Source of the DNA: Gudongella sp. | GTDB lineage: Bacteria > Bacillota > Clostridia > Tissierellales > Tissierellaceae | Assembly (NCBI GenBank): GCA_024649995.1 | Contig: JANKMX010000003.1 | Span: forward strand, 1-56,585 | DNA: 56,585 bases | Direction of reading: 5' to 3' | Position numbers and translations under genes: made by a program | In this document: one piece after another, positions 9,725 through 18,665 of the stretch | How the letters are laid out: each line of letters starts with the position of its first letter | How positions within the stretch are numbered: position 1 is the stretch's first letter | The notes under the pieces: model-generated | The model's input: the letters and a program-made list of their open reading frames with translations, nothing else | Database searches by the model: none | What the model was told of the DNA's origin: nothing

Positions 9725-9854
9725 ACCTCAATCTCCTTTCCCTATACCATTGGATTTTCGAATTTATCATTAGTAATATCAGCTTAATGATACAGTCTCC
9801 TTATCAAAGCTCACTAAAACAAGTTTCTGGGAATATTGAGATTGGGAGCAATCT

Positions 9855-10394
9855 TTATGTTGGGTTTCTCTCATCATCCAATAGCTTTCTGAATATCTTC
9901 AAATAATTGTAGAATGCTATAAGATTCAACGTCACTGTAATGGATAGTAGAAGAATTGAAATTGTTACACTCAAATTCAATATGATGGAAAGAATTGCAG
10001 CATACAGGGAGAAGGTTGCTACTTTCCCGTACTTGTTGGATGGTATCACTGCCTTTCCGTGCTTGAGATATAATATTAAACCTCCACCTATCATGATTAC
10101 TTCCTTTACAAGCATTGGAATCAATATCCAAACTGGAATCAAACCAATCATTGTGAAAGTAACCAATACAGTAAAGCTCATCATCTTGTCCGCAAATGGA
10201 TCCAAGGCTGCTCCCAGCTTACTCATGAGATTAAACCTTCTTGCTATGAATCCATCCAGCACATCAGATACACCTGCTATCATAAAAATCATTCCCAGAA
10301 CAAACACCTTGTTTTCAATATCTGAGAAAAACAGAAACAAGTATATTGGTATAAGTATAATTCTAAATACGGTAATCAGGTTTGGTAATGTCAT
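9855..10394 (-). CDS. pgsA: CDP-alcohol phosphatidyltransferase (PgsA-like)
   Basis: A membrane enzyme of the CDP-alcohol phosphatidyltransferase family, probably making phosphatidylglycerol-phosphate from CDP-diacylglycerol and glycerol-3-phosphate. The signature D(x2)DG(x2)AR(x8)G(x3)D(x3)D is complete in DVLDGFIARRFNLMSKLGAA followed by LDPFADK (about residues 42-68). About five transmembrane helices follow the opening MTLPNLITVFRIILIPIYL, and the 179-residue length is typical. A second paralogue with another head group (cardiolipin or phosphatidylserine synthesis) cannot be excluded from sequence alone. Confidence 0.85.
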   Translation of the reverse strand: MTLPNLITVFRIILIPIYLFLFFSDIENKVFVLGMIFMIAGVSDVLDGFIARRFNLMSKLGAALDPFADKMMSFTVLVTFTMIGLIPVWILIPMLVKEVIMIGGGLILYLKHGKAVIPSNKYGKVATFSLYAAILSIILNLSVTISILLLSITVTLNLIAFYNYLKIFRKLLDDERNPT

Positions 10395-10486
10395 TTTCTC
10401 TCTCCTTGTACGAATATGCCATCTATGATGCCTTAGAGATATTCTACTTTATTTGATACCCCTGGTCAACCGCTCCAGATATATAG

Positions 10487-12403
10487 TTATTCCATGGATT
10501 TTAGTTTTCTCCATAAAGTGGTTACACTTATTCCCAGCTTTTCTGCAGCCAATGTCTTATTCCCTCCAGTCTCCTCCAGAACATTCATTATTGTATCCTT
10601 TTCAATTTGTTTCAATACTCCTTTTTTGCCATCATACTCATGCTCGGTATATTGATAATCCTCTCCCCTGCCTAATTGAGGAATTCCAGAAATCGCTTCA
10701 TCCATGACTTCAACGGATATCTCTTTATCTCTTGATAGGACTACACATCTCTCCACGAGGTTTTCCAATTGTCTAATGTTACCTGGCCAATCATACAACA
10801 ATAGTCTCGCCATTGCATCATGATCAATCCCCTTGGTCTTAATGTTCAACTCCCTGCTTTTTTCCATTAGAAAATAATCCACCAAATCATGAATGTCGTC
10901 CTTTCTCATTCTCAATGGCGGTATTTCAAGGGTAAGAACACATAGTCTATAATACAGGTCTTCTCTGAACTTCATCTCCTGGACTTGCTTTAAGAGATCC
11001 CTATTGGTTGCTCCAATCACTCTAATATCAACAGGTATAATCTTATCATCCCCTAGTCTCACCACTTCTTTTTCCTGGATTACCCTAAGAAATCTTGCCT
11101 GGATGCTCATTGACATTTCGCTTATTTCATCAAGGAAAATAGTTCCACCGTGAGCCAGCTCAAAAAGACCTGTCTTGCCCCCTTTTCTTGCACCTGTAAA
11201 TGCTCCCTCAACATACCCAAAAAGCTCACTCTCCAATAGATTTTCTGGCAACGCGGCACAGTTGACGGCAACAAAGGGTTTGTCTCTCCTCCCACTTGCA
11301 TTATGTATGCTTTGTGAGAATAGTTCCTTTCCGGTTCCTGTCTCACCCTGTATCAGAATTGTACTCTCAACCTGTGAATATAATGTTGCTTTTGCCTTTG
11401 AATTGCTTATTGCTGAACTATTACCAATTATGTCCTCAAAATTAGTCTTTGCTACATGACCTTTGGCGTGCAACTTTGTTCTGATGTGAGTTTCCATTTT
11501 CTGAATTTTTTCCACTTCCTGAAAAGTAGCCACTACCCCAACTGTTTTATTGTCAACAATTATTGGTACCCTGTTGGTTATTATTGTAGTCCCCTTAATC
11601 TTCTGAATTTCTCCCAGCTCTGATTCTCCCGACTTCAACACCTTAGTCATTCTGCTGTTCTCAACTACATTATCAACCAGTTCACCTATTGCATCATCAT
11701 AGGATATCCCCGTAAGTCTTTGAATCACAGGATTGAATACTGTTACCTTGCCCTTTTGATCAATTCCAAGTATTCCATCATATGCAAAATCGATTATGGA
11801 TTTTAGAATAGCTGCCTTTTCCTTTTCAATTTTCTGAACTTCCAGTAGTCTATGAGAGTATTTTATTGCGTCTATTATTGCAGTCTTTCCTGTTTCAATC
11901 AAAACAGCATCCAGTCTCTTTGATTCAACTGATTCAACCACCTGATGTCCTCCTATGAAGACTCTGCTACCCTTTTTATAAAGCAAGTTTACGCAACCTT
12001 CAATTTCTCTGGTTGAAGAAATGGTACAAACGTTTATACTGGCCTTAAAGGTTTTTTCCAGAATTGTTCTTACGCTTTCATAAGCATCAGCGAGATCTTC
12101 AAACCCTATAATTCCAATATCATGGGAATAGTCCATAGCTCTTGAAAGGGAATTGATTACATCATAGCTGCTAAAGTCAATGTTTACAACTGGTACACTT
12201 ACATTATTCTTAATAAGTTTACCTGTACCCCCTCGACTTATTATTATTCCCGCGCCATCCCTTTCAGCTTTCCTGGCTTTTCCAAGTCCTACGCTGAAAG
12301 AACCTTCAATAACATCGATATCTTCATTTAAACGCTCCACTACATCCTTTGAGTATTGTGTGAATTTTTCATCAGGTGATATGATTACAATTTTGCCATA
12401 CAT
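10487..12403 (-). CDS. sigma-54-dependent activator with PrpR N-terminal sensor
   Basis: An enhancer-binding protein of 638 residues. Residues ~5-185 resemble the PrpR_N sensor ([25 protein letters not shown]), ~195-310 a PAS domain, and ~325-560 the AAA+ domain. The AAA+ domain has Walker [17 protein letters not shown], the sigma-54 contact loop GAFTGA, Walker [13 protein letters not shown], and the arginine-rich region [20 protein letters not shown]. The C-terminus is a Fis-type helix-turn-helix ([18 protein letters not shown]). No receiver domain is present, so it should respond to a small ligand, as PrpR does to a CoA/organic-acid metabolite. It lies directly downstream of the cluster at 12557-20306 and near two -24/-12 promoters, which I infer it controls. 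Confidence 0.92.
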   Translation of the reverse strand: MYGKIVIISPDEKFTQYSKDVVERLNEDIDVIEGSFSVGLGKARKAERDGAGIIISRGGTGKLIKNNVSVPVVNIDFSSYDVINSLSRAMDYSHDIGIIGFEDLADAYESVRTILEKTFKASINVCTISSTREIEGCVNLLYKKGSRVFIGGHQVVESVESKRLDAVLIETGKTAIIDAIKYSHRLLEVQKIEKEKAAILKSIIDFAYDGILGIDQKGKVTVFNPVIQRLTGISYDDAIGELVDNVVENSRMTKVLKSGESELGEIQKIKGTTIITNRVPIIVDNKTVGVVATFQEVEKIQKMETHIRTKLHAKGHVAKTNFEDIIGNSSAISNSKAKATLYSQVESTILIQGETGTGKELFSQSIHNASGRRDKPFVAVNCAALPENLLESELFGYVEGAFTGARKGGKTGLFELAHGGTIFLDEISEMSMSIQARFLRVIQEKEVVRLGDDKIIPVDIRVIGATNRDLLKQVQEMKFREDLYYRLCVLTLEIPPLRMRKDDIHDLVDYFLMEKSRELNIKTKGIDHDAMARLLLYDWPGNIRQLENLVERCVVLSRDKEISVEVMDEAISGIPQLGRGEDYQYTEHEYDGKKGVLKQIEKDTIMNVLEETGGNKTLAAEKLGISVTTLWRKLKSME

Positions 12404-12507
12404 TGATGTGCCACCCCTCGATTCCAGATTGAAATACTTAAATCTAACCTTAATTATATCCTACTTTTATCAGTTAATAAATGGCTGTTGTTTAAATATT
12501 CAGATAA

Positions 12508-12543
12508 AAGCCTGTGGGCATTATCTTTGTTCCCCACAGGCTT
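12508..12543 (-). terminator. terminator after the cupin gene
   Basis: AAGCCTGTGGG and CCCACAGGCTT form an 11-bp stem, followed on the minus strand by TTTTATC. It closes the long transcription unit 20306-12557 and separates it from the activator gene. Confidence 0.8.
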
Positions 12544-12556
12544 AACTGGAACTTCT

Positions 12557-12925
12557 TTATTCCTTGGGTTTTAAGTGACTCTCCAAAGGAGGTCCGTAAG
12601 CCCATACAATTTTAAATTGGGTATCTCCTGTATTAACAATTTCATGCTCCACACCAAGTGGTGAATAAATTGCAGTCCCAGGATACAAATCGAACTCTTC
12701 ATCTCCACATACTAATTTCCCAGTTCCCTCAATTACAAACATTGCTTCCTCAGAGCCTTCATGCCTATGCAATGGTATTCTACTGCCTGGTTCAGTTACA
12801 TTTGTACCCATGGCAATCTTGGTTGCCCCTACTGTGAATTCGCTTATCAGTACCTTAGATACTCTAGGATGAGGTGTTTTAACTGTACCTTCAATCTCAC
12901 TTTCTCTTACAATAACTTTTGTCAT
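12557..12925 (-). CDS. cupin-domain protein
   Basis: A 122-residue single-domain cupin. Motif 1 is HRHEGSEEAMFVIEGTGKL (H-x-H-x5-E) and motif 2 is PLGVEHEIVNTG with the third His, so a metal-binding barrel looks intact. Cupins of this kind act as dioxygenases, isomerases, decarboxylases or small ligand binders. Being last in a cluster with an AOR-type enzyme and a TTT transporter, it may handle the same substrate. AAAGGAG lies upstream of the ATG, and a strong terminator follows the stop codon. Confidence 0.85.
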   Translation of the reverse strand: MTKVIVRESEIEGTVKTPHPRVSKVLISEFTVGATKIAMGTNVTEPGSRIPLHRHEGSEEAMFVIEGTGKLVCGDEEFDLYPGTAIYSPLGVEHEIVNTGDTQFKIVWAYGPPLESHLKPKE

Positions 12926-12965
12926 ACTATTCTACTCCTTTCATAATATGGGTTTTACAAGCTGT

Positions 12966-13190
12966 CTAACCACCATCTAAATTAGGAAATATTTCCAACT
13001 TATCATTTGGTTCTACGGTACAATCCAAGGGTGCCCATCTTCCATTTTTTATTACCATTCCCACTGACTCCTTCTCAATCCCAACAATCTCAATTATGTG
13101 ATTAAAAGTTACAGAATCTTTCAATTCAATTTTTAATTCTTCCTCACCAGACTGATTGATCAGAGTTAGATTTAGTTTGACTATTACCAT
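12966..13190 (-). CDS. MoaD/ThiS-family sulfur carrier-like protein
   Basis: A 74-residue beta-grasp protein ending in the diagnostic GlyGly tail (KLEIFPNLDGG) used for thiocarboxylation by an E1-like enzyme. It sits 16 bp downstream of the AOR gene and ahead of the cupin gene. AOR enzymes carry a bis-pyranopterin tungsten cofactor whose dithiolene sulfur comes from MoaD, so a dedicated carrier encoded beside an AOR is functionally sensible (inference). MoaD-like genes are known next to AOR-family genes in anaerobes. The start ATG follows TAGGTGATTCT. Confidence 0.85.
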   Translation of the reverse strand: MVIVKLNLTLINQSGEEELKIELKDSVTFNHIIEIVGIEKESVGMVIKNGRWAPLDCTVEPNDKLEIFPNLDGG

Positions 13191-13206
13191 AGAATCACCT
13201 AAATAT

Positions 13207-14910
13207 CTATATTAATGATTTCTCCATTTCTTCCGTTGTCAAATCAAAAGTGGCATTTGTTGGTCCAAGCTTCTCTTCGTATAGGAACTCAGGGAGTCTA
13301 TCTTCAGCTGGACTAACCCCGGATTTGATGTTAAATTCTCTTTCCAGCTTTATTGTCTCCTCTGCAATGCTCCATATGGTTTCTGAATCGAAATCAGTAC
13401 CAGCTTTATAATTTACAATATCTGCCAGGACATTTGGCTCTGCAAACAAAGGACCTCTGGCAAACATACATAATCCTATGCAATCCAATGTACCAATCTG
13501 AATCTGAAGCTTTTTAGAGAGCTCGCCCTGATTTTCCGTACCCAATGGATCCACCGCATTTCTTGAACCAAAACAGTTTCCTGCCGTATGGTCGCCTCCC
13601 ATAGTAGACATTCCATAAGTAACGCCATTTCCTTTAAGCGCTCTTGGATCATATCCTGGGAATCCTTGTCCTTTACCTACAGGAATCCTATCTGATCCAA
13701 GCACCTGACCAGTTATTCTCGCACCATTTCCCAGCATTCTACCGATCACAGTGTCCCTCTTGATCTCATTAATCAAAGCCATACAATCTTCTTCATTGCC
13801 AAACTTTCCATAACCCATATCCAGGGCTACACCAATCGCACAGCCTGTTTCAATGGTGTCCAGACCCAAATCGTTTATTTCATAATTGAGTCTTGCAACA
13901 GAGTCAAGATTATCCATTCCAAGATTTGAACCAAGTAGAGCTATATTTTCATATTGCATCGTTGAAACTATCTTGTTGCCCATTTCATCCGGGTAAACTG
14001 TACTACACCTTATTGCACATACATCCATACAAGATACTGCCAGTTTACCTTCACCACCTCTAGATAATATGGTTTCATTAAGCTTTTCTCCACAGATATT
14101 TTCTACATGCTCACTAGAGCCATATCTGAAGGCATTGGTGGGCAATGCTCCCATACTATTTACGGCCTTAACAATTCCTGTTGTCCCGTAGTTATGATAC
14201 ACATCCCTTGTTTTTGGGTCGTTTGCCAATTTTTTATTGAATTTTTTTGCTATTTCATTAAACTTATCCCTATCCCCATATTCCACCAAATCATTTTCCG
14301 TATCTTCCATTACAATGGCCTTCAAACCCTTTGAACCCATTACAGCTCCCAATCCACCTCTTGCTGCAAATTTCAGTTCACCATGGGGATCCATAACTGC
14401 TACCGCAGATCCTCTCAATCCTCTTTCACCAGCTGGTCCAACACAGATTATTCCAGCTTTGCTTCCATATTCTTTTCTCAAAAGCGTGCTTGTTCGATAT
14501 GTTCCTTCATACTTTAGGCTACTCATTTTCTCTAGCCTAAACTCATCTTTACTTAAAATTAGAACATAACAATCATCAGCTTTGGATTTCCCTTCCAAAA
14601 CTACTGCTTGGATACCAAGCCTTGATAATCTGGCGCCTGCTGTACCTCCGCTATTTGCTTCCTTTATCCCATTGGTTAGGGGACTTTTTCCTCCTATTGA
14701 GAGTCTACTTGCACTGGAAGCAATCGTACCTGACAAAAGCCCCGTAGCAAAAACCAGCTTATTCTTTTTTCCCAGAGGCTCACATGTAGGTTCAACTTCA
14801 TCATATATGACTCTTGAACTCAACGCCCTGCCACCAAGAAATTGGTATTCTTCCCTCTCCTCTGTTGCAATATTTCCTGTTGTCATATTAACTCTAAGTA
14901 TTTTTTGCAT
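13207..14910 (-). CDS. aldehyde:ferredoxin oxidoreductase family protein (tungstopterin)
   Basis: A 567-residue AOR-family enzyme, which interconverts an aldehyde and a carboxylate with ferredoxin using a W/Mo bis-pterin and a [4Fe-4S] cluster. The N-domain is seen in FLGGRALSSRVIYDEV, GLLSGTIASSASRLSIGGKS and GGTAGARLSRLGIQ; RGGLGAVMGSKGLKAIV is a strong family mark. The cluster ligand region reads SCMDVCAIRC, i.e. C-x3-C-x3-C rather than the usual C-x2-C-x3-C, with a later CIGLC that could give the fourth ligand. It is shorter than most AORs (about 600 or more residues). It is flanked by transporter genes and the MoaD-like gene in one operon. Substrate unknown. Confidence 0.9.
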   Translation of the reverse strand: MQKILRVNMTTGNIATEEREEYQFLGGRALSSRVIYDEVEPTCEPLGKKNKLVFATGLLSGTIASSASRLSIGGKSPLTNGIKEANSGGTAGARLSRLGIQAVVLEGKSKADDCYVLILSKDEFRLEKMSSLKYEGTYRTSTLLRKEYGSKAGIICVGPAGERGLRGSAVAVMDPHGELKFAARGGLGAVMGSKGLKAIVMEDTENDLVEYGDRDKFNEIAKKFNKKLANDPKTRDVYHNYGTTGIVKAVNSMGALPTNAFRYGSSEHVENICGEKLNETILSRGGEGKLAVSCMDVCAIRCSTVYPDEMGNKIVSTMQYENIALLGSNLGMDNLDSVARLNYEINDLGLDTIETGCAIGVALDMGYGKFGNEEDCMALINEIKRDTVIGRMLGNGARITGQVLGSDRIPVGKGQGFPGYDPRALKGNGVTYGMSTMGGDHTAGNCFGSRNAVDPLGTENQGELSKKLQIQIGTLDCIGLCMFARGPLFAEPNVLADIVNYKAGTDFDSETIWSIAEETIKLEREFNIKSGVSPAEDRLPEFLYEEKLGPTNATFDLTTEEMEKSLI

Positions 14911-14945
14911 GTTATCCCCTCTTTGCTTTGAATATTTCCCATCAT

Positions 14946-16421
14946 CTACTCCTCATCTGGTGCAATATTTGATTTTAAAGTAAAGGATTGAAGTATGAAC
15001 GAACCGATTATCAACACAAGTAGAATAAGTGAAATCGGTCTGCTAACAAATGATGCCATTAGATTGCCGAATGACTTTGATCCTATAAGTGCTTGTCTAA
15101 AATTGGTTTCAATCATTGGACCCAGTATTATTCCAAGCACAATCGGTGAGACTGGATAATTGGCCCTCTGAAACATGTATCCCAACAATCCGAAGGCAAC
15201 CATGATCAATACATCGTTTATGTTGTTGTTCAATGCGTAGGAACCTATTATGCACAGTAATGAGATCAAGGGAACCAGTGCCCATTTTGGAAACTTTAGT
15301 ATCTTAAGCATTAGATTTGAACCAAGTATTCCAATAACATAGGAAACCAAGGTTCCAATTGCAAGGAAGATCAATATATAATAGAAATACTTCCTTTCAG
15401 TAATCATGAATGTTGGACCTGGAAGTAATCCATGCATATAGAATGCTCCTATTATTACTGCTGTAATTGAGTCACCCGGAATCCCAAGGGTCAACATGGT
15501 GGTCAGAGCTCCTCCAATTGCGGCATCATTAGCTGTCTCTGGAGCTGCAACTCCTTCATATGCCCCCTTCCCAAAAGGTCTTGAAGGCTTTTTTACAATA
15601 CCCTTTGTTGCACCGTATGCAACTAGGGAGCCAATGTCTCCACCTGTTCCAGGCAATAGTCCAATAACCCATCCAATTACTGCTGACCAGGTCATGGTTG
15701 GAATGACTTTCTTGATTATACTCATCTTGGGAAATAGATCACGTATTTTGTAGGATTCATCTATTTTGAATGACTTTGTCCTCTTAAGCTGTACAAGGAC
15801 TTCCTTCATTCCAAACAATCCTATCATGGCAGCTATGTAATTGACTCCTCCGCTAAGTACCTTTGTTCCCAGCGTAAATCTCATTAAGCCTGTTATGGGA
15901 TCCATTCCAACCATTCCAATAAATACACCTAGAAAAGCAGCAACCAATCCCTTTGTCATTCTACCTTGGCTTAAAACCGCAACAAGGGTTATTCCCCACA
16001 TCGTTATTAGAAAGTACTCTTGTGGTCCAAATTTCAAGGCTATGCTTCCCAATACCGGCCCGGCAATTGATAGCATGCCCAGTCCAAACAATCCACCTAT
16101 AAGGCTTACGAATAGTGATAGCCCCAATGCTGTATTAGCTTCTCCCCTCATTTTCATGGGATAACCATCGAAAGTCGTAGATACAGCTGCTGCGGTTCCA
16201 GGAATATTAAGTGCAATGGCGGAAATGGATCCACCAATGACACCACCTGCAAATGAACCGATTATGAATGCCAGAGCAGGTATCATTTCCCATCCAAATG
16301 TCAACGATACTACAAGAACTATTGTCATGGTAACAGTCAATCCCGGTAATGATCCCATAACAAGGCCGACCAAACTTCCAATAATGATGTACAAGATGTA
16401 AATTGCTTCAAATTCAATCAT
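14946..16421 (-). CDS. tctA: tripartite tricarboxylate transporter, large membrane subunit TctA
   Basis: A 491-residue integral membrane protein of the TTT family, with about 12 hydrophobic segments. Family marks are GLVMGSLPGLTVTMTIVLV, GSISAIALNIPGTAAAV, the second copy WVIGLLPGTGGDIGSLVAYG, and TMLTLGIPGDSITAVIIGAF. The internal duplication of the PG-rich motifs is typical of TctA. With TctB and TctC it imports a carboxylate, driven by the ion gradient. The start ATG follows GGAGGGAGGTCG, and the gene is 16 bp from tctB. Confidence 0.95.
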   Translation of the reverse strand: MIEFEAIYILYIIIGSLVGLVMGSLPGLTVTMTIVLVVSLTFGWEMIPALAFIIGSFAGGVIGGSISAIALNIPGTAAAVSTTFDGYPMKMRGEANTALGLSLFVSLIGGLFGLGMLSIAGPVLGSIALKFGPQEYFLITMWGITLVAVLSQGRMTKGLVAAFLGVFIGMVGMDPITGLMRFTLGTKVLSGGVNYIAAMIGLFGMKEVLVQLKRTKSFKIDESYKIRDLFPKMSIIKKVIPTMTWSAVIGWVIGLLPGTGGDIGSLVAYGATKGIVKKPSRPFGKGAYEGVAAPETANDAAIGGALTTMLTLGIPGDSITAVIIGAFYMHGLLPGPTFMITERKYFYYILIFLAIGTLVSYVIGILGSNLMLKILKFPKWALVPLISLLCIIGSYALNNNINDVLIMVAFGLLGYMFQRANYPVSPIVLGIILGPMIETNFRQALIGSKSFGNLMASFVSRPISLILLVLIIGSFILQSFTLKSNIAPDEE

Positions 16422-16437
16422 TTTTTCGACCTCCCTC

Positions 16438-16932
16438 CTATGGCAACATTACGTTGAATATTTTATAGAACACAAAGTACAATACTGGAACGGCAACAAG
16501 TGAAACCATTGCAGCCTTACCGATTCTCTTCCCTGTTATCAGTTCCTCATGATTCATCAATGCCATTGCAATTACAAGAAAAATAATTGTACCTGGCAGA
16601 AAGCTAATCCTTCTTATCACAAATGTATAAACTATTACACCGACAGAATACAGAACCGCCATACCAACATCTACTGTTAAATCCTTGTCATCCTCCTCAT
16701 TCTCATTTGGAGCATCCACGTTCTTTGATTGACGGATATCACTTAGAACAGTGAGTATCAAAAATACCAGCAAAGCTGATCCTATGAGAAATGGAAATAT
16801 TAAAGGTGAGGTAGTGGAAAATAGTGCCATATCCCTTGTGTCCATCCAAGTTTTTATACTGATCATTACAAATGCACTGATGGCTCCTATAAATAGATAT
16901 ATCACGAAGTCAAGCCATCCCAGTTTTCTCAT
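16438..16932 (-). CDS. tctB: tripartite tricarboxylate transporter, small membrane subunit TctB
   Basis: A 164-residue protein with four predicted membrane helices, matching the TctB size and position between tctC and tctA. An acidic cytoplasmic loop (NEDD-rich, NENEEDDKDL) lies between helices 2 and 3. The ATG at 16930-16932 is chosen because GGGAGG stands seven bases upstream; an upstream in-frame ATG at 16947 overlaps that site. TctB is poorly conserved in sequence, so the call rests on topology and context. Confidence 0.85.
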   Translation of the reverse strand: MRKLGWLDFVIYLFIGAISAFVMISIKTWMDTRDMALFSTTSPLIFPFLIGSALLVFLILTVLSDIRQSKNVDAPNENEEDDKDLTVDVGMAVLYSVGVIVYTFVIRRISFLPGTIIFLVIAMALMNHEELITGKRIGKAAMVSLVAVPVLYFVFYKIFNVMLP

Positions 16933-16984
16933 ACTGACACCTCCCAATCATCCTCGAAATTTGATCAAGTCTTTTAAATAAAAT

Positions 16985-17010
16985 GCAGCCCCTCTTTTTC
17001 AAGGGGCTGC
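16985..17010 (-). terminator. intercistronic hairpin between tctC and tctB
   Basis: GCAGCCCCT and AGGGGCTGC form a 9-bp GC-rich stem right after the tctC stop codon, followed on the minus strand by ATTTTATTT. In binding-protein transporter operons such a hairpin commonly lets the binding protein be made in excess, through partial termination or 3'-end protection. Confidence 0.7.
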
Positions 17011-17017
17011 AATCCCC

Positions 17018-18121
17018 TTATTTGTCTAGTCTTTCAATTCCAAATTCTTCAGGTGATTTAGCAGCTGCTCCTGTATCATAAAGCAACCATGCAGCTTTGG
17101 AGGTCCACTCTTCAAGATAATCAATGGCTTCTTGTCCGCTGTAGTCTATTTGTGTCAGGTATAGATTCTCACAGTACTCATCCCATCTAGGATCAGCCAT
17201 GGATTCTTCCATTTTCACTTGAAGATAATCAGTTATCTCTTCCGGTGTGCCCTTTGCTGCAAATAATCCGAAATAAGGACCATAAGGTATATATGGAGAA
17301 AGCTCATCATATATTGTCCCTATTGGAACTACCTCATCAAGACCAGGTATAGGCTCATTTGTGAACGAAGCTAAAATCTTCAGGTTTCCACCCTTATGGG
17401 CTTCAACCATTGATTGAACCATTTCGATTGTACCATCGACCTGACCACCCATTACGGCTGTTATTGCAGGTCCTCCACCTAGGAATGGAACGAATGTGAA
17501 TTCCGCACCAAGGTATTGCTCACAAAGAAGACCACTTATGTGTGGTACTGTTCCAGGACCTGCTGTACCAATTGTAAGCTCCCCTGGATTGGCAATGGCA
17601 TACTCCATAAACTCTTCTGCTGAATTGAAAGGTGAATCTGGAGGTACTGCCAATACTGGAGTAGCTTCAGCAACAAGCTTTATTGGAATAAAATCTCTTG
17701 TTGGATGCATGTCCATAGTATCCATGGTCTGCCAAACTGACATTATTTCAGATCCAAAGAATAAAGTGTATCCATCAGGTGTTGTATTAAGTACGTTGGA
17801 AGCTGCTGTTGCGCTGGCTGCTCCTGGTGTGTTGGTTATTGCTATACCTTCACCTACCTTTTCTTGCATAATTGGAACAATTCCTCTGGCTATAACATCT
17901 GTAGGTCCTCCTGCTCCAAAACCAACAACAGCATTGATAGGTCTTTCTGGGTATGCAAGCTCGGGTTCTTCAGCTGGCTCCTCAGCAGGCTCCTCTGCTA
18001 CTGGCTCTTCAGCAGCAGGTTCCTCAGCAGGCTCCTCTGCAGGAGTGCTGCAGCCTGTCAAAAATAATGACATGGCAAGAACCAGAGTAAGTACTAGATA
18101 CCAAAATCTAAATTTTTTCAT
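17018..18121 (-). CDS. tctC: tripartite tricarboxylate transporter substrate-binding lipoprotein TctC
   Basis: A secreted 367-residue solute receptor of the Bug/TctC family. The N-terminus has a lipoprotein signal: MKKFRFW, a hydrophobic stretch, then the lipobox LTGC. Next comes a low-complexity Pro/Ala/Glu linker made of EEPAEEPA-like repeats (about residues 26-50). The Bug fold begins at YPERPINAVVGFGAGGPTDV, with TPDGYTLFFGS and VPFLGGGPAITAVMGGQVD as further marks. The ATG at 18119-18121 follows GGGGGGAAGGTA. It delivers the substrate to TctAB. The ligand is probably a carboxylate, though TctC proteins also bind amides and aromatics. Confidence 0.93.
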   Translation of the reverse strand: MKKFRFWYLVLTLVLAMSLFLTGCSTPAEEPAEEPAAEEPVAEEPAEEPAEEPELAYPERPINAVVGFGAGGPTDVIARGIVPIMQEKVGEGIAITNTPGAASATAASNVLNTTPDGYTLFFGSEIMSVWQTMDTMDMHPTRDFIPIKLVAEATPVLAVPPDSPFNSAEEFMEYAIANPGELTIGTAGPGTVPHISGLLCEQYLGAEFTFVPFLGGGPAITAVMGGQVDGTIEMVQSMVEAHKGGNLKILASFTNEPIPGLDEVVPIGTIYDELSPYIPYGPYFGLFAAKGTPEEITDYLQVKMEESMADPRWDEYCENLYLTQIDYSGQEAIDYLEEWTSKAAWLLYDTGAAAKSPEEFGIERLDK

Positions 18122-18198
18122 TACCTTCCCCCCTAAATAAATTCGTTTTCCATACGTACATAAACTTTTAATCACTCGCCCTCCCTTTTCACATATTT

Positions 18199-18639
18199 TT
18201 AATCTTCCACTACATCTGAGCTTCCAAATTTAGCCATATTCAATCCGCAATACTCGCCATCAATATCTATGGGCATAAGCTCCGGCGACAGACCATTTTC
18301 ACCTTCAATTGCATTCATAAACATATTTCCAATAGGACAGCTTAGTGGTTGCATTTCCTTTTCATCAAAGCTGTCTCTTATTCCCTTAAGACAACAATTC
18401 CTTATAGAGGCCTTGAAGGTAAATTCATCCTGGGTTATTTCAATATCCTCAATGAATCCTTTTTCCTTCATCCATTCAGCTAGAGCTTCAATATCATGCG
18501 CCTTTTCTCCCAGCTCATTCTCTATATATTCAACTCCTACAAGAGTCATTCTGTACCTTGCCCCTTTACCTCTTTCGTCGTAAAATGCCTTCTGAGTTTC
18601 AAAAAGTAGTTTATCTTTCAATTTTCCAATGTCACTCAA
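18199..18639 (-). CDS. uncharacterised 146-residue cysteine-containing protein
   Basis: I do not recognise this family with certainty. It is a soluble protein with no signal or membrane segment. Cysteines cluster in the second half (RNCCLKG, LSCPIGN, EYCGLNM), which suggests metal or cofactor binding or catalysis, as in the small L-2-amino-thiazoline-4-carboxylate hydrolase-like or V4R-like families; this is a loose resemblance only. The start is TTG at 18637-18639, placed by GGGAGG eight bases upstream. It lies between the nitroreductase and tctC genes in the sigma-54 cluster, so it probably acts in the same pathway. Confidence 0.7.
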   Translation of the reverse strand: MSDIGKLKDKLLFETQKAFYDERGKGARYRMTLVGVEYIENELGEKAHDIEALAEWMKEKGFIEDIEITQDEFTFKASIRNCCLKGIRDSFDEKEMQPLSCPIGNMFMNAIEGENGLSPELMPIDIDGEYCGLNMAKFGSSDVVED

Positions 18640-18665
18640 TTTTCAAACCTCCCTATGCAATAGAT

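Noticed and set aside
12390-12415. GTGCCA near the activator start as a sigma-54 -24 element
   Set aside because: No GC-containing -12 element at the required spacing; it lies at the activator's own ribosome site.
17496-18140. Long plus-strand ORF rich in Ser/Gly/Ala opposite tctC
   Set aside because: It mirrors the Glu-Glu-Pro-Ala repeat linker of the lipoprotein; no ribosome site and no sensible protein.
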